Shown piece by piece: positions 10,341 through 21,138 of a DNA stretch of 29,015 nucleotides. A model generated the notes under the pieces. The model did not search any database. It saw nothing but the letters and a program-made list of their open reading frames with translations, and was not told where the DNA came from. Made by a program: the position numbers and the translations under genes. Numbering within the stretch: the first letter of the stretch is position 1; every line of letters begins with the position of its first letter. Source of the stretch: Chara braunii (taxonomy: Eukaryota; Streptophyta; Charophyceae; Charales; Characeae); the NCBI GenBank assembly GCA_003427395.1, contig BFEA01000321.1, positions 1,861,180-1,890,194 on the forward strand. The letters run 5' to 3'.

Positions 10341-10440
10341 TAGTACGGGCCACTACAGGCGCGCCCAAATTCATCCGACTGGAAACGTTTCTACTCTATA
10401 TTTTATTTTATTTCGCACAGCTGATAGCTTGGCCCAGGAC
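10341..10440 (-). repeat. Dispersed repeat, partner of 1525-1615
   Basis: Reverse complement of the 1525-1615 block: ggatgaatttgggcgcgcc and atagagtagaaacgtttcc are shared. The 3' flanks differ, so the unit ends near here. Confidence 0.7.
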
Positions 10441-11410
10441 TGTTGGTTTTCAGTTTCCTCTTGCCAACGTAGAGGTCCAGTACCTAGCACGTTTTTAGGC
10501 ATTAACGCAGTGGATGAATCGGTGCACCGTGTGGGCCTGTGTTCATCCGCATCTGACGGGGCCTAAGACCCCCTGAGGTACTGGTGATTAACCCAATGTT
10601 CTTTCACTTGGCCTGACAAAGTCTTCTTTCTGAAAAGCAGTTTATATGTTGATTTATCTGTCGTTTCGAAAAGTCCTAAGGTAGATGGCACTGCTCATTC
10701 CTCCTTCCTTTTCTGACCCATGTCCATTTTTAGAGAGTGGAAATGAAGGCCTTTGATTTGTGTAAGGGTCTAAATGAAAGCCTTTGATTTGTTTACGTTC
10801 ATGCCACACAAACACTTATCGTCCTTTCTCATTCTCCATACCCTGTTGTTGTCAATCCATCAGAACTTTGAGGAGGTTAGCTCAACTAATCTGTCCCCCT
10901 CCTAAACATCTCAGGGTTCTACAAAAATAATACCCTCTCTGCCACCATCTGAAACACAAACACGTACCTATTTTACCTTCACCTTCCAAGCCTCTTACGA
11001 GTTTACCCGGTTTTCGTCTTCCTGAGATGATTCCAGTGCCGGTTGTCCGAGTCGCTATCATCTCCTCGAGCGTTTCATTAATTTCACATGAATGAAAGTT
11101 CCAGAGGGCAGTACCCGGTTTCATTAATTGTTGATTCTTGGTCCTTGATTGTGTTTTCCATGTCCTTTCAGAACCATCCCAGATGCCATTGATCCTTTTT
11201 AACCCAACTTTCCCGAGGCGACTTAAAATCGGTGAAAATTTGAAAAAATATCGTTACCTTGTTCCCAAGGGGAGGCGGGCGTAATGATGACCTTGTTATC
11301 CTATTAAACCACCAGTACCTCGCTCAGCTATTGAATCCGAACCTCCCAGCACGCTGCGCGCCAAGTCCTGCCGAACCGCCGTCGCAATTTTCTTTTTCGT
11401 TTTGCCTTGG
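10441..11410. other. Intergenic, no gene seen
   Basis: Ordinary mixed sequence with a short duplication (atgaaggcctttgatttg at 10743, atgaaagcctttgatttg at 10774). Short open frames show no recognised domain. Confidence 0.45.
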
Positions 11411-11523
11411 GTTGTTTAAAAAAAAAACGATCGGGTTGTTTAAAAAAAAAACGAGAAGGTGCTGGTGGTGTCTGCTCCTATCAGCACCCCCAGCAACCGA
11501 TCGGGTTGTTTAAAAAAAAAACG
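11411..11523 (+). repeat. Three copies of gttgtttaaaaaaaaaacga
   Basis: The 20-mer sits at 11411, 11435 and 11505, the last two preceded by cgatcg. A small hairpin (ggtgctg / cagcacc) lies between copies two and three. Confidence 0.88.
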
Positions 11524-12294
11524 AAAAGAAGGATGGGTAGTTTGTCTCTTGCTTGCAAACAATGAGGGTCACTCTCTGCTTTTCTAAATGTCTGTCGTCT
11601 CTGCTTGCTTATTCGGTCTTCTCTTTCAACGAGGCCAGCATCTGTGTCTTCTAACCAGATTAGCAGATGGACCCTTTTACTAGGGCTTTTTGAGCTATAG
11701 CGTCTTCACCTGAATAGAACGCCCGGCAGGGCGACCAAGTCTCATGCTACACGACTGATGGTATTTCCTTCCTTCGCATTATTATTTCTTTACATACGTG
11801 GGAGGTTTCAACCGCATTGGCGGTTATAGGGATACTAGTAGAGTGCGGCACCCACCGGCAATAACGCGCAAAACATAAGGTTAGGTAGGGTTAGGTGAGG
11901 TTAGGAGATGCCAGCGTTGTGTTGTTGGCGCAAACGCCCTTGCCCATATTTTACAAATGCCACTCACTGCGATAGCCAACGCACATTGCTCAACGTCGGG
12001 AAAATAGCCTACGCAAAACAACGAGTGCGCATGCCACTCGAGTGCGGAGGTTGACGGACAGAATGAATAGCAGTCATGTTAAGCAGCCTACGGCAGAAGC
12101 ATAAGCCAAAAGGAGGGCTAACCGTATACCCGCCTGATGTCGAGGTGCGGGTAAAAAATGGTTTAGGCCCATTGCTGTCGAGCCAGACGAAAGTTGGTTG
12201 TGCTAGTCGGACCCAACATTATAAAATTTGAGCATTGCCAGGAACTGGAGTCCCTGCCGTTGTACTGGGCTGGACTTCGCTCTTTATCAAAACG
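11524..12294. other. Intergenic, no gene seen
   Basis: Includes three ggttagg heptamers at 11878-11905, telomere-like but too few and irregular to call an interstitial telomere. No coding frame of note. Confidence 0.45.
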
Positions 12295-12335
12295 AGGTAG
12301 CCCGGTGCCGGCATCGAGGTTCGATCCCCAGATCT
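12295..12335 (+). repeat. tRNA-like pol III promoter remnant
   Basis: A perfect B-box sequence GGTTCGATCCC (12318-12328) is preceded by an A-box-like ggtagcccggtgccggca, with the anticodon-arm space almost absent. Probable SINE head fragment. Confidence 0.4.
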
Positions 12336-12391
12336 ACAGCATAACAGACAGATGGGCTAGCTCCTGCTTTTAGGAAAGCAACAGCCAAGAT

Positions 12392-12703
12392 AGAGGTGGC
12401 CAGTAGAGGGGATCTGGAGAAAGGAATGTGAAGGGCAAAGGCCCCATAAGGCACGGGTTTTAAACCAGATTGCACGGATGATATGTAAACCTACCGGGCT
12501 GTAGCTCCTACTAGTGGAGAACAGCCACATAGGGCAAAGGCCACATACGGCACGGGTTTTAAACCAGATTGCAGGAATGAGTAGGAAGGGAACAGCGAAA
12601 TTGATAGTGGTGGTCGGTAGAGGATGTGGAGAAAGGAATGTCAGGGTCAAAGGCCCCAAAGCATTGGTAGAAGTAGGGCACGCGTTTCAGACCAGATTGC
12701 ACG
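12392..12703 (+). repeat. Interrupted direct repeat, three copies
   Basis: gggcaaaggcc-c-ata-ggca followed by cgggttttaaaccagattgca occurs at 12392-12478, 12532-12575 and 12606-12703. The first and third also share the upstream ggagaaaggaatgt. The copies are unequal in length, so this is a local segmental duplication, not a simple array. Confidence 0.85.
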
Positions 12704-12731
12704 GCCGGGAGCACACACACGCACATGCACA

Positions 12732-12734
<3 letters not shown>

Positions 12735-12770
<36 letters not shown>
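12735..12770 (+). repeat. (GA)n microsatellite
   Basis: Eighteen GA units after a short (AC)-rich stretch. Confidence 0.98.
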
Positions 12771-12773
<3 letters not shown>

Positions 12774-12804
12774 GAGAAGGAACGAGAGGGAGATGACGGA
12801 CAGT

Positions 12805-12948
12805 GAACGAACAGGGAGAAGGCGACGAGCACAAACGAGCAAGGAGGTCGAAAGAGGGGACGACGAGCAACTCCGTGAACGAACAGGGAGAAGGCGACGA
12901 GCACAAACGAGCAAGGAGACCGAAAGAGGGGATGACGAGCAACACAAA
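12805..12948 (+). repeat. 72-bp tandem duplication
   Basis: Copies at 12805-12876 and 12877-12948 start gaacgaacagggagaaggcg and continue acgagcacaaacgagcaagg, with a few mismatches at the 3' end. 72 is a multiple of three, so Arg/Glu-rich frames look repeated; I regard those as artefacts. Confidence 0.92.
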
Positions 12949-15129
12949 GAGATGAGGTGGGTAGACGCAAAAGGAAAGGCAACGCACGAAAGAAGGAGAC
13001 GAAGAAGAAAGAAGAAGATGGGAGGGGCACGAAGAAAGGTAAAGCTACAAAGAGGCAGGAGGAACAAAATCGAGGAATGGCCTACCTGAAAGCATTGTTG
13101 CCAGGTGGATCCCGTTTCAGAGCCACCCGTCTTCTATAGGTAGGAGTCCTTAGGACTGACTAGGAAGGGGGCGGGCAAACGGGGTGATGGCGCAATAATG
13201 TCGAGCTGCATGGATGAACTTAACTTCGAAACAGGGCAGTCAGTAACATGGCGATGTTCACTGGGGAAGGGTAACGAGCCAGCCGTTTCTAAGTTACTAC
13301 CCTGTTCTAAGTTCACCCAGGGTGACGGGGAAGGGTAAGAGAAAGGAGCGACCAAAAAAAAAGGGTCTTACCGGAGTCACCCGTCGCCATCGGCAGTAAA
13401 ACCTCAGGATGAGTGAATCAGGATGAGTGAGTGAAACTCCAACAAGACAGCCTGTCACAAACTCGCATTTGTTGTGCTCTCCTCCCTCTGCCTATGGTTC
13501 GCGGGCCTGTTCTGTATGGCCATATACTTATCTTACCTCTCTTTGTTTTATTTTCACTTCTCTCTTGGCCGCAGTCAGACCATGAACGAATCTGGCTCGG
13601 ATATCAGCAAGGTGCATCATGGGGGGCAGGTCCATGCAGACGGTGAAGGTGACGGACATCAGCGGAGGAAGAAGAAGAAGAAGTGGGGGGCGGGGGTAGC
13701 GAGAGACGAGAAGGAGAAGGAGAAACATGAAATCAGCGAGCGGCAGATGAAGGTGAAGACTCGGGCGAGGAGAACGACAAGCAGCGATGGAGGTTTGGAC
13801 GCTGAATGAGAAGAGCGAGGAAGGATGGAGAAGGCTGCGTGGAAGGGAGAAAAAGTCGGTGAAGAAAAAGGGAGTTTACTTGGACCGCCGGATCCTGCAG
13901 CGCCCGACCGACTTGGTTATGGGGCTTCCGTTACTACTACTAACTAACTAATTATGATTATTATTATATATTTCTTGCCTGTATGAACCCGGATGCTATT
14001 ACGGCCAGGCTCGTTAAGAAAGGGCGCTGTTCAGTCGATTCTCCAGCAGCATTATGCACGGAGATCGAATGAAAGAGTGATTAGAGGATTCTCAGAGAAA
14101 GAAGAGACAAGAAGAAGAAGATGTCAAGGCAGGGACGAGTCAGGAGTCGTCACGTAACAAAAGATGTCCACAGCCACAGGGAAAGAGAAATGAGATAGAG
14201 ACCGCGGGAGAAGAGAGCCGGGAGGAGAAGTGAGCGACAATCCCAAGGCCTACTGACACTAGCACTTTCAAACTGCATCCAACTATGGTTACGGCCAGAC
14301 ATGTATGAATCTGGCCGCGATCGTCCATACCCTTGTCGCAAAGGGCCTACGTGTGGGTTTCATTGTAGTCCAGCGAACAGTACTCATGGTAGCGTGACCT
14401 GCACTATGCAACGCACATGCACAAGGCTAGCGTAGTATGATTTAATTTAGTTATTTCTCTTTTGTTACTGTTTGAATCTGGCCATAGTTATGGCCAGAAT
14501 GCATCTTCCAGTGCCTATATGCCATCGACTGCCCATAGCCCAGATGGCCAGGTGGCCCGGCATGGCCAGATCTAGACAAAGGGGCTGTCTTCGGCTGGCC
14601 CAGTGGTCCATCCAGGCCACGTATGGTCGGGGTCGAAGTGGAAGTCCCAGCCAACCACATTGCAAAACCAGAGGTGAAGGCAAACGATGGAGAGAGAAGC
14701 AGAGGTGACAACGAGGGGAAAGTAGAACGACCGGGAGACAGGCAGTAAGCTGCAACAGCAGACTGGGTTGACCAGCCAGATGCTGCAGCGAACTGGTTGA
14801 CTTCGCTGCCGGTGCTGCTGCTAGGACCGGAACAGTTGACCGAGCTAACTGTGGTCAACCACTCTCGATCAGCAGACCGTCTCAGTGAGCATGACTGGCG
14901 GGAGTTTGATCACAATCAAGGATGATCAGTGCGGTCAACAGCGTTGCAGTGAGGCTGGAATACGGTGCGCCGCGTTTTAGCATTGAGTGAGAGGAGAGGA
15001 GAGATCAACTTGAGGAGGAAGGAGGAATAGAATGAGGAGAGGGAGACGGCCGAGAACAAGCTTCGAACTAAAAGACTTCATAGCGATCGGCGGCCATTGC
15101 GGCGCAGAAGACCAAAGCCCTGAGTCACT
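12949..15129. other. Purine-rich then mixed intergenic, no gene seen
   Basis: (aag)-type tracts near 13000-13020 and 13665-13682, a small duplication (aggatgagtga at 13407 and 13419) and a GGCCA-rich patch at 14480-14620. Frames on both strands are low-complexity or unrecognised. Confidence 0.4.
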
Positions 15130-15131
15130 TC

Positions 15132-15171
<40 letters not shown>

Positions 15172-15443
15172 NNNNNNNNNNNNNNNNNNNNNNNNNNNNN
15201 NNNNNNNNNNNNNNNNNNNNNNNNNNNNNNNNNNNNNNNNNNNNNNNNNNNNNNNNNNNNNNNNNNNNNNNNNNNNNNNNNNNNNNNNNNNNNNNNNNNN
15301 NNNNNNNNNNNNNNNNGCAACCTCTCTCTCTCTCTCTCTCTCTTTCGCAACCTCTCTCTCTCTTGCAACCTCTCTCTCTCTCTCTCGCAACCTCCTCTCT
15401 CTCTCTCGAAACCTCTCCTCGAGTCCAAGCCCTGAGTCATATG

Positions 15444-15502
<59 letters not shown>

Positions 15503-15594
15503 CCTCTCCTCGATTCCAAGCCCCAAGTCATATGACCTCTCTCTCTCTCTCTCTCGTAAGCTCTCCTCGATTCCCAGCCCCGAGTCATATGACC

Positions 15595-15650
<56 letters not shown>
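15130..15650 (+). repeat. (CT)n higher-order array with assembly gap
   Basis: Long (CT)n tracts are separated by a roughly 40-bp spacer, cctctcctcgattccaagcc then ccgagtcatatgacc, present at about 15411-15446, 15501-15537 and 15558-15593, and in shortened form before the gap (15112-15134). A second short spacer, gcaacc, punctuates 15317-15395. The gap of 145 N (15172-15316) lies inside the array, so true length is unknown. Confidence 0.93.
15172..15316. other. Assembly gap (145 N)
   Basis: Run of N within the CT array. Confidence 0.99.
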
Positions 15651-15759
15651 CGTGGTTTTTGTGAGCTCTTAACCTTCGTGGCACAGGTAGAACATAAAGC
15701 AGCTCCTGTTGAAACTCACTAGCAAGAATTCGCCTTCCCTAACAGATCCGCAGCATCGT

Positions 15760-16105
15760 CAACGTATTTGGACCGGATCAGGGTTCGTATACGTTCACAA
15801 CTGTATTTGCATTCGTCTATCGCGTGAATCTGAAAGGACGGTGTATTCTAGAGTTTCAAACACCGACTTCTTCGCCCACATTCAGGTCCGGAGCATCACA
15901 ACTGTATTTGGACCGGATAAATACGTTCACAACGATGGGCGGTTAATGTTGTGGGGAAGCAGGTAGAGTATTGGACAACCACTCTCTCTGTACTTGATTG
16001 AAAAAAGGTGTCACCCCATCGTCGTGTACATAGACAAAAAAAAAGTGTGCGCACCCCATCATCGTGAACAATATACAAACCCTGATCCGGTCCAAATACA
16101 GTCAA
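15760..16105. repeat. Clustered copies of gtatttggaccggat
   Basis: The 15-mer is at 15764-15778 and 15904-15918 on the plus strand and 16085-16099 on the minus strand, each followed by a tacgttcac-acgatgggg-like tail. A further caccccatc-tcgtg block is duplicated at 16013 and 16051. Fragments of one short element in both orientations. Confidence 0.75.
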
Positions 16106-16524
16106 TCCCCTTCCCAGCCAATGTTCTCAAAGTTCACCATACATTCACTAGCAAGAGAGATTGGCGCAATTGCGTTTTCCTGCAGAGACAATAAGATTTT
16201 GATACTTCGCTGCGGCGCCTGTGGGATGCACCTGGATGCCTTCACGTCCCAGTACCGTCATGATGCACCTTGCCAAACTTTCCCGCCGTCCAGGATCATT
16301 CGAACAGCATGCCATAATGACAGCTTTCCACCAACCGGATGAACTATATTCCTCAATTACCTGGGGACGATCACGATAATATCTCAAGGATATCGACAAT
16401 TTTTTTAGGGGAAAAAAGGGACAAAGGCTAACTTCCTTCAGAAGTATACTCATATGTTTAAAGAGTCATCCGTACGTTTTTTATTTCATCCATAGATTTA
16501 GGTTTTACACATCCACAGATCTAC
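16106..16524. other. No gene recognised
   Basis: Both strands have frames of 90-100 codons across 16148-16450 (minus strand reads EEYSSSGWWKAVIMACCSND and continues), with coding-like composition but no recognised family and no splice or start context I can defend. Confidence 0.35.
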
Positions 16525-16627
16525 AGTCTTCCCCGGAATACAACGTACGGTCATTATAGCTGAATTTGGTGTATCTTTCAGTCTAAATTCAGCTATAATG
16601 ACCGTACGTTGTATTCGGGGGAAGACT
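16525..16627 (-). mobile_element. Fold-back element (MITE-like), copy B
   Basis: 103-bp inverted repeat with ends AGTCTTCCCC / GGGGAAGACT, arms cggaatacaacgtacggtca and its complement, and a centre carrying gtatctttcagtc, the reverse complement of the centre at 9136-9246. So it is the same family in the opposite orientation. It sits inside a short host repeat (acacatccatag / acacatccacag on either side). Confidence 0.85.
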
Positions 16628-16799
16628 AAATTTACACATCCATAGGGTTAGGTTTTATATACATCCACACATCTAAGATGCATCCATACACTTGGGTGAA
16701 TCCGTTAAACGAAATGTGGTTAGCGGAATTTGGACACGTTCTGTGAGGACAGAGGTATATTGCGATCACAGAGACGACATTGCGCGAGGACTCTTCTCG

Positions 16800-17720
16800 G
16801 GGAGGCGAGGAGGGAGAAGAAGGCAGGTAGGAAACGGGGAGAAGAAATGGAGAGGATATGAGGAGAGGGACGACCAAGAGACAGAGAAGGACAGCCAGGA
16901 AGGACGAGAGAGCGAGAGAGAGAAGGCGATGACAAGAAAAAAAGAAAAAAGATTTGATGGGAAACGAGAGAGAGAGAGAAAGAGAGGGGAAGCCAAAACG
17001 AGAGAGGGCGAGAAAGAGACAGCGAGAGAGAGAGCGGGAAAGGATGACATATACAGAGAGAAGAGTAGAGAAACGAAAGGAACACAGGAGAAAGGAGAGA
17101 AGGAGAAAAAGAGAATGAGAGGGACAGAGGGAGAGGACGGGCAGAGAGGAGGAGATCGAGACGAAACAAGGAGAAGACAGATTGACCGAAAGGAGAGAAG
17201 GAGAGAAGGAGAGAAGAGAATAATTTTTTAAGAGGGAAAAGGCGATGACAAAAAAAAAAGAAAAGATTTTATGGAAAACGAGAGAGAGAGAAAGAGAGGA
17301 GAAGCCAAAACGAGAGACAGAGAAAGAGAGCGAGAGAGACAGCGCGAAAGGAAGACATACAGAGAGAAGAGCAGAGAAACAAGAAGGAACACAGGAGAAA
17401 GAAGAGGAGGAAAGGAGAGGAGGAAAGAAGAGAAGGAGAAAAGGAAAGGAGAAGGAGAGGGACAGAGGGAGAGGTCGGGCGGAGAGAAGGAGATCGAGAC
17501 GAAACAAGGAGAAGACAACGATTGACCTAAAAGGAGAGAAGGAGCGAAGGAAAGAAGGCGAACGAGAGGGAGAGTGGAAAAGAAGCGGCGGAGAGAAGGA
17601 GATCGAGACGGTACAAGTAGATAACAACGATTGACGGAAAATAAGTTATTTTTGGGGGGGGAGAGAAATTTGACGGAAAATGAGAGAGGGCGAGAGCGAG
17701 AGAGGAATCCACAGAGGGAG
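16800..17720 (+). repeat. Purine-rich tandem repeat, about 316-bp period
   Basis: aaggcgatgaca starts copies at 16923 and 17239. Both continue through gaaaagatttt(g)atgg, aagccaaaacgagag, cagagagaagag and gagatcgagacgaaacaagg. A partial third copy follows (gagatcgagacgg near 17602, gacggaaaat near 17673). The plus strand is almost all A and G. The long minus-strand Ser/Leu/Phe frame (17627-16632) is a low-complexity artefact. Confidence 0.85.
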
Positions 17721-18600
17721 ACAGAGAGGGAGACTAAAGGAAATTAATAGAGGGAGGGAGAGGAAGCCGGAGAGGAAGGGAAGACCAGAGAGAGCGAACG
17801 GAAGAGGACAAATACGTCATGTGTCGAAGAAAAAACAGATGGAAAGACGAAAACCAGAAAAAGCGCTGACGGAGAACAAATGACAAAGAAAGCACCAGAT
17901 AAAAGACAAGAAAGCATCCAAAAAAACTCAAATGACGGATTTACAGAGTCCTCCCGTGACGAGGACAAACTTTTGCGCGATAGTTTCTGCAAAACATGTC
18001 GACTTCACACCAATCCTGGGCCTTTATGACCGACTTCATAAATTCTGCATTTCTGGCCGTCGAACTGGAATATCTGCCGTCATTATAAGTCCAAATTCTC
18101 GAAAAAAAAGAAGGGAAAAATAAAGACTCCCGTTAATTGGCATCGTTACCCTGGCGGCGCGCGACATAAGACGCCGTGCCACGTGTCGACACTCAAAACC
18201 TCCTCCCTCCTCCACAAAACCCTAGAAATTCGAGGCGCCCGATGAACCTGAGACGACTTCTTCGTCAAAAAACAGTCCCAACTGCGGAAGGACGGCGAGA
18301 CGAAAGATGCTCCCCTCAGCAGGAGGACGATGAATCTGGACACTTTCTTTGCCACGACTAGGTTCATCATCTAAAGGCAGGATGAACCTCGTTCGAAGGC
18401 ACATGATTTTCTTTTTGTTTTCCCAAATCCCACTCATGCACTTCAAGGAATAAAGCCTCATATTTACCCATATCTTGAGGGAAGCCACCTTTGGATGGGC
18501 GGGCAGGCAGCCGCAGCATGTCAAATGACCTTCTGCAACAAACATCTCCCTTCGTCCTCTCCCCCCCCCCCAACTCTTCATCCGTCCGGTTGCCGACCAA

Positions 18601-18643
<43 letters not shown>

Positions 18644-18738
18644 CCCCCCTTCCCCCCCCCAACCCGCGGCCATCAAAAATGTCCCGTCATCACCCTGTCC
18701 TCCCGCTCCAAGGACAATTGCCAATACCAGTGTTCCAA
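17721..18738. other. 3' flank of eS28, no second gene proven
   Basis: Contains (CT)n with C-runs at 18602-18660, i.e. (GA)n on the eS28 strand just beyond its stop. A G-box-like ccacgtgtcg (18179) and telo-box-like aaaccctag (18217) occur on the plus strand near 18180-18225, as in plant housekeeping promoters, but no credible downstream exon was found. Confidence 0.4.
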
Positions 18739-21138
18739 CTATCTTAGTCTTCTTGCCTCGCGCTCCGACTCCAGAAGGGTCAAAATATCACCTGCACAAA
18801 TGGGCAACCCCCCAAACCCCACCCCAGATAAACGGAAGACTATGATTAGTAGCGACACAGCGGCATAAACATCTAAATTCACCAAAGCAAATGCAAAAAA
18901 CATATCTCGACTGTGTCCCTTACTGCCCGCCTAATTAGCCACGTGTAAGTAATATACCATTTCGTTATCCCAGAAGATTAAATTTAAACAAAGACAAAAA
19001 AAAACTAATCCGCAACGACACGAATTTCAATTAAAAAAAACTAATCCGCAACTACACGTGGATCAGGACTCGAGGACAACCCCGCCCCCCCCCGGCCCAT
19101 CTCTCATACGTCGACCTGCGTATTTCGGTATTTTCTGAGCTATTCTATTTTTCATTTTTTTTTTCACATAGATTGGCAACCCACCATTTTTGTGGTCGTA
19201 TTCATCCATAACTCGAGAAAGATGTAGGGTAATAAAAGAAAAGACCAGATACAGGATTTAGGATAATAATAAATAAAGACCAGATACAAGATCTGCACCT
19301 GGATGTGTGAGTAGCTTAAGTGTTGCTATTTGCTAAACTATAGTTCTGTTTTCCATTTCGTAATGGATTGGCAACCATGCTTGTGGTCAGATTCGTTTTT
19401 TTAAAGGTAAAAGACCAGATACACGATCTGCACCTGGCCGTCTGATTAGGGTAAGTTAACAACTTAACACTAACCTTTGGACACGGGCTATTTACTAACA
19501 AGTCATTGACCCTCACCACACGGGAGACGAAACCGAAAAAAAACGAGTGATCTGCCCACACAAGGTGGCAAGATTCATTCGTCACTATTCATAGTAAACA
19601 GATGAATTTTCCCGGTAACTGTGTGAAGATGCACTCGTTTTTCCATTTTCTGCGTTTCGTGTGCCGTGTGCGGAGCGAGGCCCATTATGAGGCTCTTGTA
19701 GCTTTATGTATGTCCGGGAACAAAACGACCAGCTCCTTCCACAAAAAAAAAAAAAAAAAAAAAAGTCACTCATGGACGAGCTCCCAAACGTACGGAAATT
19801 CGAATCGACAAACATTCTTTTTATTTTTCCGAATCGACAACAATTCTTTGTTTTTTGTTTTTTTTTTTAAAACAACGATTCTTTCATATACAGCAGCAGG
19901 GTAAGCACTGTTTTCACTATTTCGCAAATGACACAGCGAGATGTATATTACGTTTCATTCACAGTACTACAGTAATAATAAATAATAAAATGAGAATAAT
20001 GATTGTAAACAAGCCGTAATTTAAGAACCAAGGGAATGGAGCACTTACCCTCACGGACTGGACCTTTCACATTCCTCATGATGAATCGAGACTGATCGTC
20101 CAGAAACTTCACTCGGACCTGAGTCACTTGACCTCGGGAGCCGGTACGGCCCATCACCTTCACAACGATGGCAAGCTTCACGGGAGTATCCTGACACGTG
20201 GAAAGCGCAGAGTCGAGACACGTAAGCGGGAAGATCGACAACGCAGCGATAGAAAAAGAACAAAAAAAATCGCATGCATGTTTCCAAAGAATCGAAAAAA
20301 GAGGAAAAAACACAGATGGGCCAACCACAGGACAAGCAGATGAAGTGTGCTTAGCTCTACACCATCCCTTCCCCTTCCCCTTCCCCTCTCCTACCACTCA
20401 ACCCCCCATTATCTATTTTGGCGGGAAATTAATGGCGACGGGGAGGATAGCAACGGAAGAAAGTACGCTGCAAAAACAGCGGGAAAGAAGAAGGCACCTA
20501 CGAAAGACAAGGTTAAAAATGACAAGGTAGAGCAGAAGTGGTCTTCGAGAGAGAGGACGAGAGCGCGGAGAAGACAAATACGATGCTAATAAACGAGGGG
20601 GGTGGACCAGAACAAGCATGGAGTCAGGGCAAGGGAGGATGGACTCTGACGAGGGAGGGTGGAAAAATCGTTCCATTGTGCGTGTGTTGTCATGCTCGCC
20701 ACGCACAACTCCACCAAAAAAGCGTGATCATTGTGTGTGTGTGCGCGAGAGAGAGAGAGAGACGGAGACATGACAGAGCGCAGAAGAGGGAAGACAAAGA
20801 GAGAGAGAGACAGAGAGAGAGAGAGAGCAGAGAAGGTAAAAAAAGCGAGGCAGAGAGAGACAGGAGTGGAGGGAAAAGAGAAGGGGAAGGAGGGGGGAGA
20901 GAGAGAGAGAGAGAAGACAGTGGAAGACGAGGGAACGAAGAAACAGTGAGAGAGAGAAAGAGAGAGAGAGGGAGAGAGATAGAGAGATACAGAGAGATGA
21001 GGTGAGAGCGAGCACACTGAGGAGGAGACGAGAGAAAGAACAGACAGAGGAGACCTGAAGAAGAAGAAGGAGAGCAAACACCGTAGTAAACGATAGAGCG
21101 GCAGACAAATTTGATCTGTGAAAGTGCAAACCTACCAT
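18739..21138 (-). CDS. RPS28: 40S ribosomal protein eS28 (RPS28), three coding exons
   Basis: eS28 is a small OB-fold protein of the 40S head near the mRNA exit site. Coding exons on the minus strand are 21138-21136 (ATG only), 20190-20049 and 18791-18739, giving 65 residues, the usual family length. Visible family signatures: [20 protein letters not shown] and [12 protein letters not shown] in exon 2, then [16 protein letters not shown] and TAG in exon 3. Exon 2 begins after CACGTGTCAG and ends in phase 1 at GTAAGT. Exon 3 begins after TTTGTGCAG and restores the frame exactly. The start was chosen because ATG followed by GTAGGT at 21130-21138 joins to exon 2 as M-D-T-P-V-K-L-A, matching the eS28 N-terminus, and has A at -3. 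Exons 2 and 3 are near certain. Exon 1 is a prediction, since no in-frame start exists in exon 2. No stops or frameshifts are seen. No clear AATAAA lies downstream; the 3' flank runs into a (GA)n tract on the gene strand. Confidence 0.93.
18792..20048 (-). other. eS28 intron 2
   Basis: GT-AG intron of 1257 bp in phase 1, with an ideal GTAAGT donor and a TTTGTGCAG acceptor that lacks a strong pyrimidine tract. It holds a 36-bp-spaced duplication (ctaatccgcaac at 19005 and 19041), a roughly 195-bp-spaced duplication (gattggcaacc at 19171 and 19366), three copies of agaccagataca (19242, 19277, 19412), a poly-A at 19742-19764 and AT-rich sequence near 19975. Confidence 0.85.
20191..21135 (-). other. 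eS28 intron 1
   Basis: GT-AG intron of 945 bp separating the start codon from the rest of eS28. The donor is GTAGGT (weaker than consensus) and the acceptor is CGTGTCAG. About 20739-21070 is almost pure purine on the plus strand, i.e. pyrimidine on the transcribed gene strand, with (GA) and (AAG) tracts. A CCCCTT repeat lies near 20364-20390. Open frames here are low-complexity Ser/Leu or Arg/Glu strings and are not genes. Confidence 0.7.

Noticed and set aside
11877-11905. Interstitial telomere repeat
   Set aside because: Only three irregularly spaced ggttagg units; the plant repeat is TTTAGGG.
12514-13089. 191-codon plus-strand frame rich in Arg and Glu, and overlapping minus frames
   Set aside because: Created by (GA)n and the 72-bp duplication; all six frames stay open over parts of it.
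15032-15722. Leu-Ser and Arg-Glu repeat frames
   Set aside because: Translation of the CT/GA microsatellite across an N gap.
16632-17627. 331-codon minus-strand open frame rich in Ser, Leu, Phe
   Set aside because: It is the complement of a purine-only tandem repeat, where stops are rare by composition; there is no domain and it repeats with the DNA period.
18170-18370. Second housekeeping gene start on the plus strand
   Set aside because: G-box-like and telo-box-like motifs are present, but the following frame is short and unrecognised, and it would converge on eS28.
20538-21138. Arg/Glu and Ser/Leu frames in the purine tract
   Set aside because: They fall inside eS28 intron 1 and are low complexity.
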